From Njordibacter sp028825405 (GTDB taxonomy: Bacteria; Pseudomonadota; Gammaproteobacteria; Pseudomonadales; Balneatricaceae), in assembly GCF_047730065.1 (NCBI RefSeq), contig NZ_CP159829.1, positions 1,798,001 through 1,862,000 of the forward strand: DNA of 64,000 bases, read 5' to 3'. The translations under genes and the position numbers were made by a program. This document shows positions 62,163 through 64,000 of this stretch, in pieces (within the stretch, counting starts at the first letter, position 1; every line of letters starts with the position of its first letter). The notes beneath the pieces are model-generated. The model was not told the DNA's origin and ran no database searches. It saw only the letters and a list, made by a program, of their open reading frames with translations.

Positions 62163-63506
62163 TCAGCTTTGGGTTAATGTTTGATGAATGGACAAGGCAG
62201 CAAGTTTGCCATCTTGCACCGCACTGACAGCTAAGCCGTCATTACCAGCCACGCAGTCACCACCCGCCCAAATGCCCAGTTGAGATGTGCGTAAATCTTG
62301 ATCTACTTCATATTTACCATGACTTTTGACAAATTCGATGGTGCCCATATTAATGGCAGCTAAATTTTGTCCAATAGCCTTAAAAAGCATATCAGCGGGC
62401 GTGATGTAGGTTTGCCCACTCTCATTATTGGCCATCTTAAACTCAACCCCAGTGATGGCCCCCTGTTCAACAATCAAACTGATTGGTTGGGCCCAGTGAG
62501 CAATGTGTACCCCTTCACTGAGTGCAAATTCTTGCTCCTCAAGGCTGGCATTCATGTGTTGTTTACCGCGCCTATATGCCATGGTGACATTGGGAGCGCC
62601 AAGGCGTTTAGTTTGGATAGCAATATCAATAGCGGTCATACCACCACCAATCACCACTACATTTTGGCCTACAGGCAATTGCCCCACGTCGTTAGACTGG
62701 CGTAATTGGTGAATATAATCCACCGCATTGATCACTTCTGGTGCCTCTTCTCCATCTAGGTTTATGTCTTTATTAGCCCCTAAACCCACACCCATAAACA
62801 CGGCGTCGTAATTAGTTTGTAGTTCTGCAAAACTAATGTCTTGACCCACCCTAATGCCATGTTTGACCTTAATGCCACCAATGGACAGAATATCTTTAAC
62901 TTCTTGCTGGGCATAATCTTCAGTCATTTTATAGGCAGCAAGACCATATTCGTTGAGGCCTCCAGACTTTTCTAAAGCCTCATAAATAACCACCTCATGA
63001 CCCAAAGTTGCTAACCGGTGAGCGCAGGATAATCCTGCGGGCCCAGCGCCAACAACAGCCACAGTGCACCCCGTTGCAGCTTCACGGGTAAAGAACTGAG
63101 CACCTAATTCGCTCGCTCGATCAGTCGCAAACCTTTGTAACAAACCAATCTTTATTGGTTGGTCACCTTCCGCGTGTCTGACACAAGCATCTTCACATAA
63201 AGTTTCCACTGGACAAGCCCTAGCGCAGGTGCCTCCCATAATATTTTCAGACAGAATTTTTCCTGCTGCCCCAACTGCATTATTTTGGCTGATCATGCGG
63301 ATAAAACTGGCCACATCGATGCCTGTGGGGCATGCCGTCTGACAGGGTGCCCCATAACAGTTATAGCAACGGTCTGCCTCTACAATAGCGCTACGGGCAT
63401 CCAATGGGGTATGAATATCAGCAAAGTTGGTCTGATAGTCTGCTTCACTTAAGCGTTGCCCTGTCAGCACAGATGGCTCAGAGCTGTTGGAACTCAAAGT
63501 AGTCAC
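62163..63506 (-). CDS. preT: NAD-dependent dihydropyrimidine dehydrogenase subunit PreT
   Basis: About 447 residues. An N-terminal Fe-S domain (CYNCYGAPCQTACPTGID, CARACPVETLCEDAC), then FAD (VAVVGAGPAGLSCA) and NAD (NVVVIGGGMTAIDIA) Rossmann folds and a final GGDCVAG. It passes electrons between NADH and PreA. I choose GTG at 63506 because GAGG lies 9 bases upstream; an ATG 17 codons earlier gives a leader unlike the family. Confidence 0.93.
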   Translation of the reverse strand: MTTLSSNSSEPSVLTGQRLSEADYQTNFADIHTPLDARSAIVEADRCYNCYGAPCQTACPTGIDVASFIRMISQNNAVGAAGKILSENIMGGTCARACPVETLCEDACVRHAEGDQPIKIGLLQRFATDRASELGAQFFTREAATGCTVAVVGAGPAGLSCAHRLATLGHEVVIYEALEKSGGLNEYGLAAYKMTEDYAQQEVKDILSIGGIKVKHGIRVGQDISFAELQTNYDAVFMGVGLGANKDINLDGEEAPEVINAVDYIHQLRQSNDVGQLPVGQNVVVIGGGMTAIDIAIQTKRLGAPNVTMAYRRGKQHMNASLEEQEFALSEGVHIAHWAQPISLIVEQGAITGVEFKMANNESGQTYITPADMLFKAIGQNLAAINMGTIEFVKSHGKYEVDQDLRTSQLGIWAGGDCVAGNDGLAVSAVQDGKLAALSIHQTLTQS

Positions 63507-63617
63507 AATAATGATCCTCAGTTTTATTTTTCTAATACTTGGACAAAATTCAGCCAAAACGCCCCTATTAGGCAGCGCAGTGGAGGCCTTATCATTAACT
63601 TATACTCATCTTTTTAT

Positions 63618-64000
63618 CTAGTTTTCACGATCAATAGAAAATGGCGGATCTAGATCACGCATCTTGCCTATAGCGTCAAAGTAAGGCGCAAATGGCGGCC
63701 GTTTGATGTAATTGCCTGCCCCACGTTCAACAGTGAGTTTGCCGTTGCAATACACCAACTTGCCCTGACTGATGGTATGAGAGGGAATGCCTGTCACTTC
63801 CATACCTTCAAAAATGTTGTAATCTATATTTTGATGATGGGTTTTGGCAGAAATTGTTTTTTTGCCTTTGGGATCCCAAACCACAATGTCTGCATCTGAG
63901 CCGGCAGCGATCGCACCCTTGCGTGGGTACATATTGAAAATTTGCGCTGCATTGGTAGAGGTCACTTTAACAAACTCATTCATGGTTAAACGCCCCGTAT
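63618..64000 (-). CDS. Dihydropyrimidinase/hydantoinase, C-terminal part
   Basis: The frame is open to the window edge and gives the last 126 residues or so: MNEFVKVTSTNAAQIFNMYP, RKGAIAAGSDADIVVWDP, SHTISQGKLVYCNGKLTVE. These are the C-terminal segments of D-hydantoinase/dihydropyrimidinase of the amidohydrolase superfamily, which opens dihydropyrimidines to N-carbamoyl-beta-amino acids. It supplies the missing middle step between PreA/PreT and the amidohydrolase. The N-terminus with the metal ligands is outside the window. Confidence 0.92.
   Translation of the reverse strand, partial: TGRLTMNEFVKVTSTNAAQIFNMYPRKGAIAAGSDADIVVWDPKGKKTISAKTHHQNIDYNIFEGMEVTGIPSHTISQGKLVYCNGKLTVERGAGNYIKRPPFAPYFDAIGKMRDLDPPFSIDREN

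Overview
The window is 64 kb of moderately AT-rich, densely coding bacterial DNA, nearly all of it on the minus strand. The content points to a marine, heterotrophic, light-using proteobacterium. A green-tuned proteorhodopsin sits next to a complete retinal pathway, there are several ABC uptake systems for small organic compounds, and a YghU-type glutathione transferase is present. I favour a gammaproteobacterium (surface-ocean type, SAR92/OM60-like lifestyle), but the polyol operon is of a kind also common in alphaproteobacteria. No rRNA, tRNA, CRISPR array or insertion sequence was seen.

Layout. 1-10.9 kb: the end of a TauE/SafE permease, an FmdB-like small protein, then an operon for an unassigned catabolic route (E3, E2, a VOC protein, a fused E1 alpha-beta, an aldehyde dehydrogenase and an M24-fold protein), divergent from an SDR oxidoreductase. 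Two LacI-type operators lie in the divergent promoter region. 11-17.2 kb: proteorhodopsin-crtE-crtI-crtB-crtY-blh, which is everything needed to make retinal from FPP/IPP and load it on the pump; a terminator-like hairpin separates the pump from crtE. 17.8-27.8 kb: a mannitol/sorbitol operon (SBP, two permeases, ATPase, sorbitol dehydrogenase, mannitol 2-dehydrogenase, two sugar-kinase-like genes) with a divergent ROK regulator.

27.9-34.6 kb: an aldehyde dehydrogenase remnant, an MFS carrier, then an operon of MaoC hydratase, sulfite-oxidase-like molybdoenzyme, EtfB and EtfA. Its promoter is overlapped by a large palindrome. A broken thiolase gene and a TetR gene with a damaged start follow. 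34.7-39.3 kb: scattered single genes (small Met/His-rich membrane protein, TPR protein, glutaredoxin-like, EamA exporter, hypothetical). 39.3-55.7 kb: an organophosphate carbon module made of GlpD, a NptA/YjbB-type Na/Pi carrier, a Ugp-like ABC importer with EEP and histidine phosphatases and a DeoR regulator, a truncated duplicate of the histidine phosphatase, then a GpdQ-like phosphodiesterase with a second ABC importer under a LacI repressor. 56-59.3 kb: yghU, a small secreted protein, a CIA30-domain protein and an EamA exporter. 59.5-64 kb: reductive pyrimidine degradation (carbamoyl-beta-alanine amidohydrolase, PreA, PreT, dihydropyrimidinase end).

Taken together, the window encodes light-assisted energy conservation beside scavenging systems for polyols, glycerophosphodiesters and pyrimidines. 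The regulatory DNA is unusually readable: three different ABC operons carry an SBP-permease hairpin, and four promoter regions show clear operator palindromes or good sigma70 boxes. The two modules with no obvious described pathway are the M24/2-oxoacid dehydrogenase operon and the ETF/sulfite-oxidase/MaoC operon.
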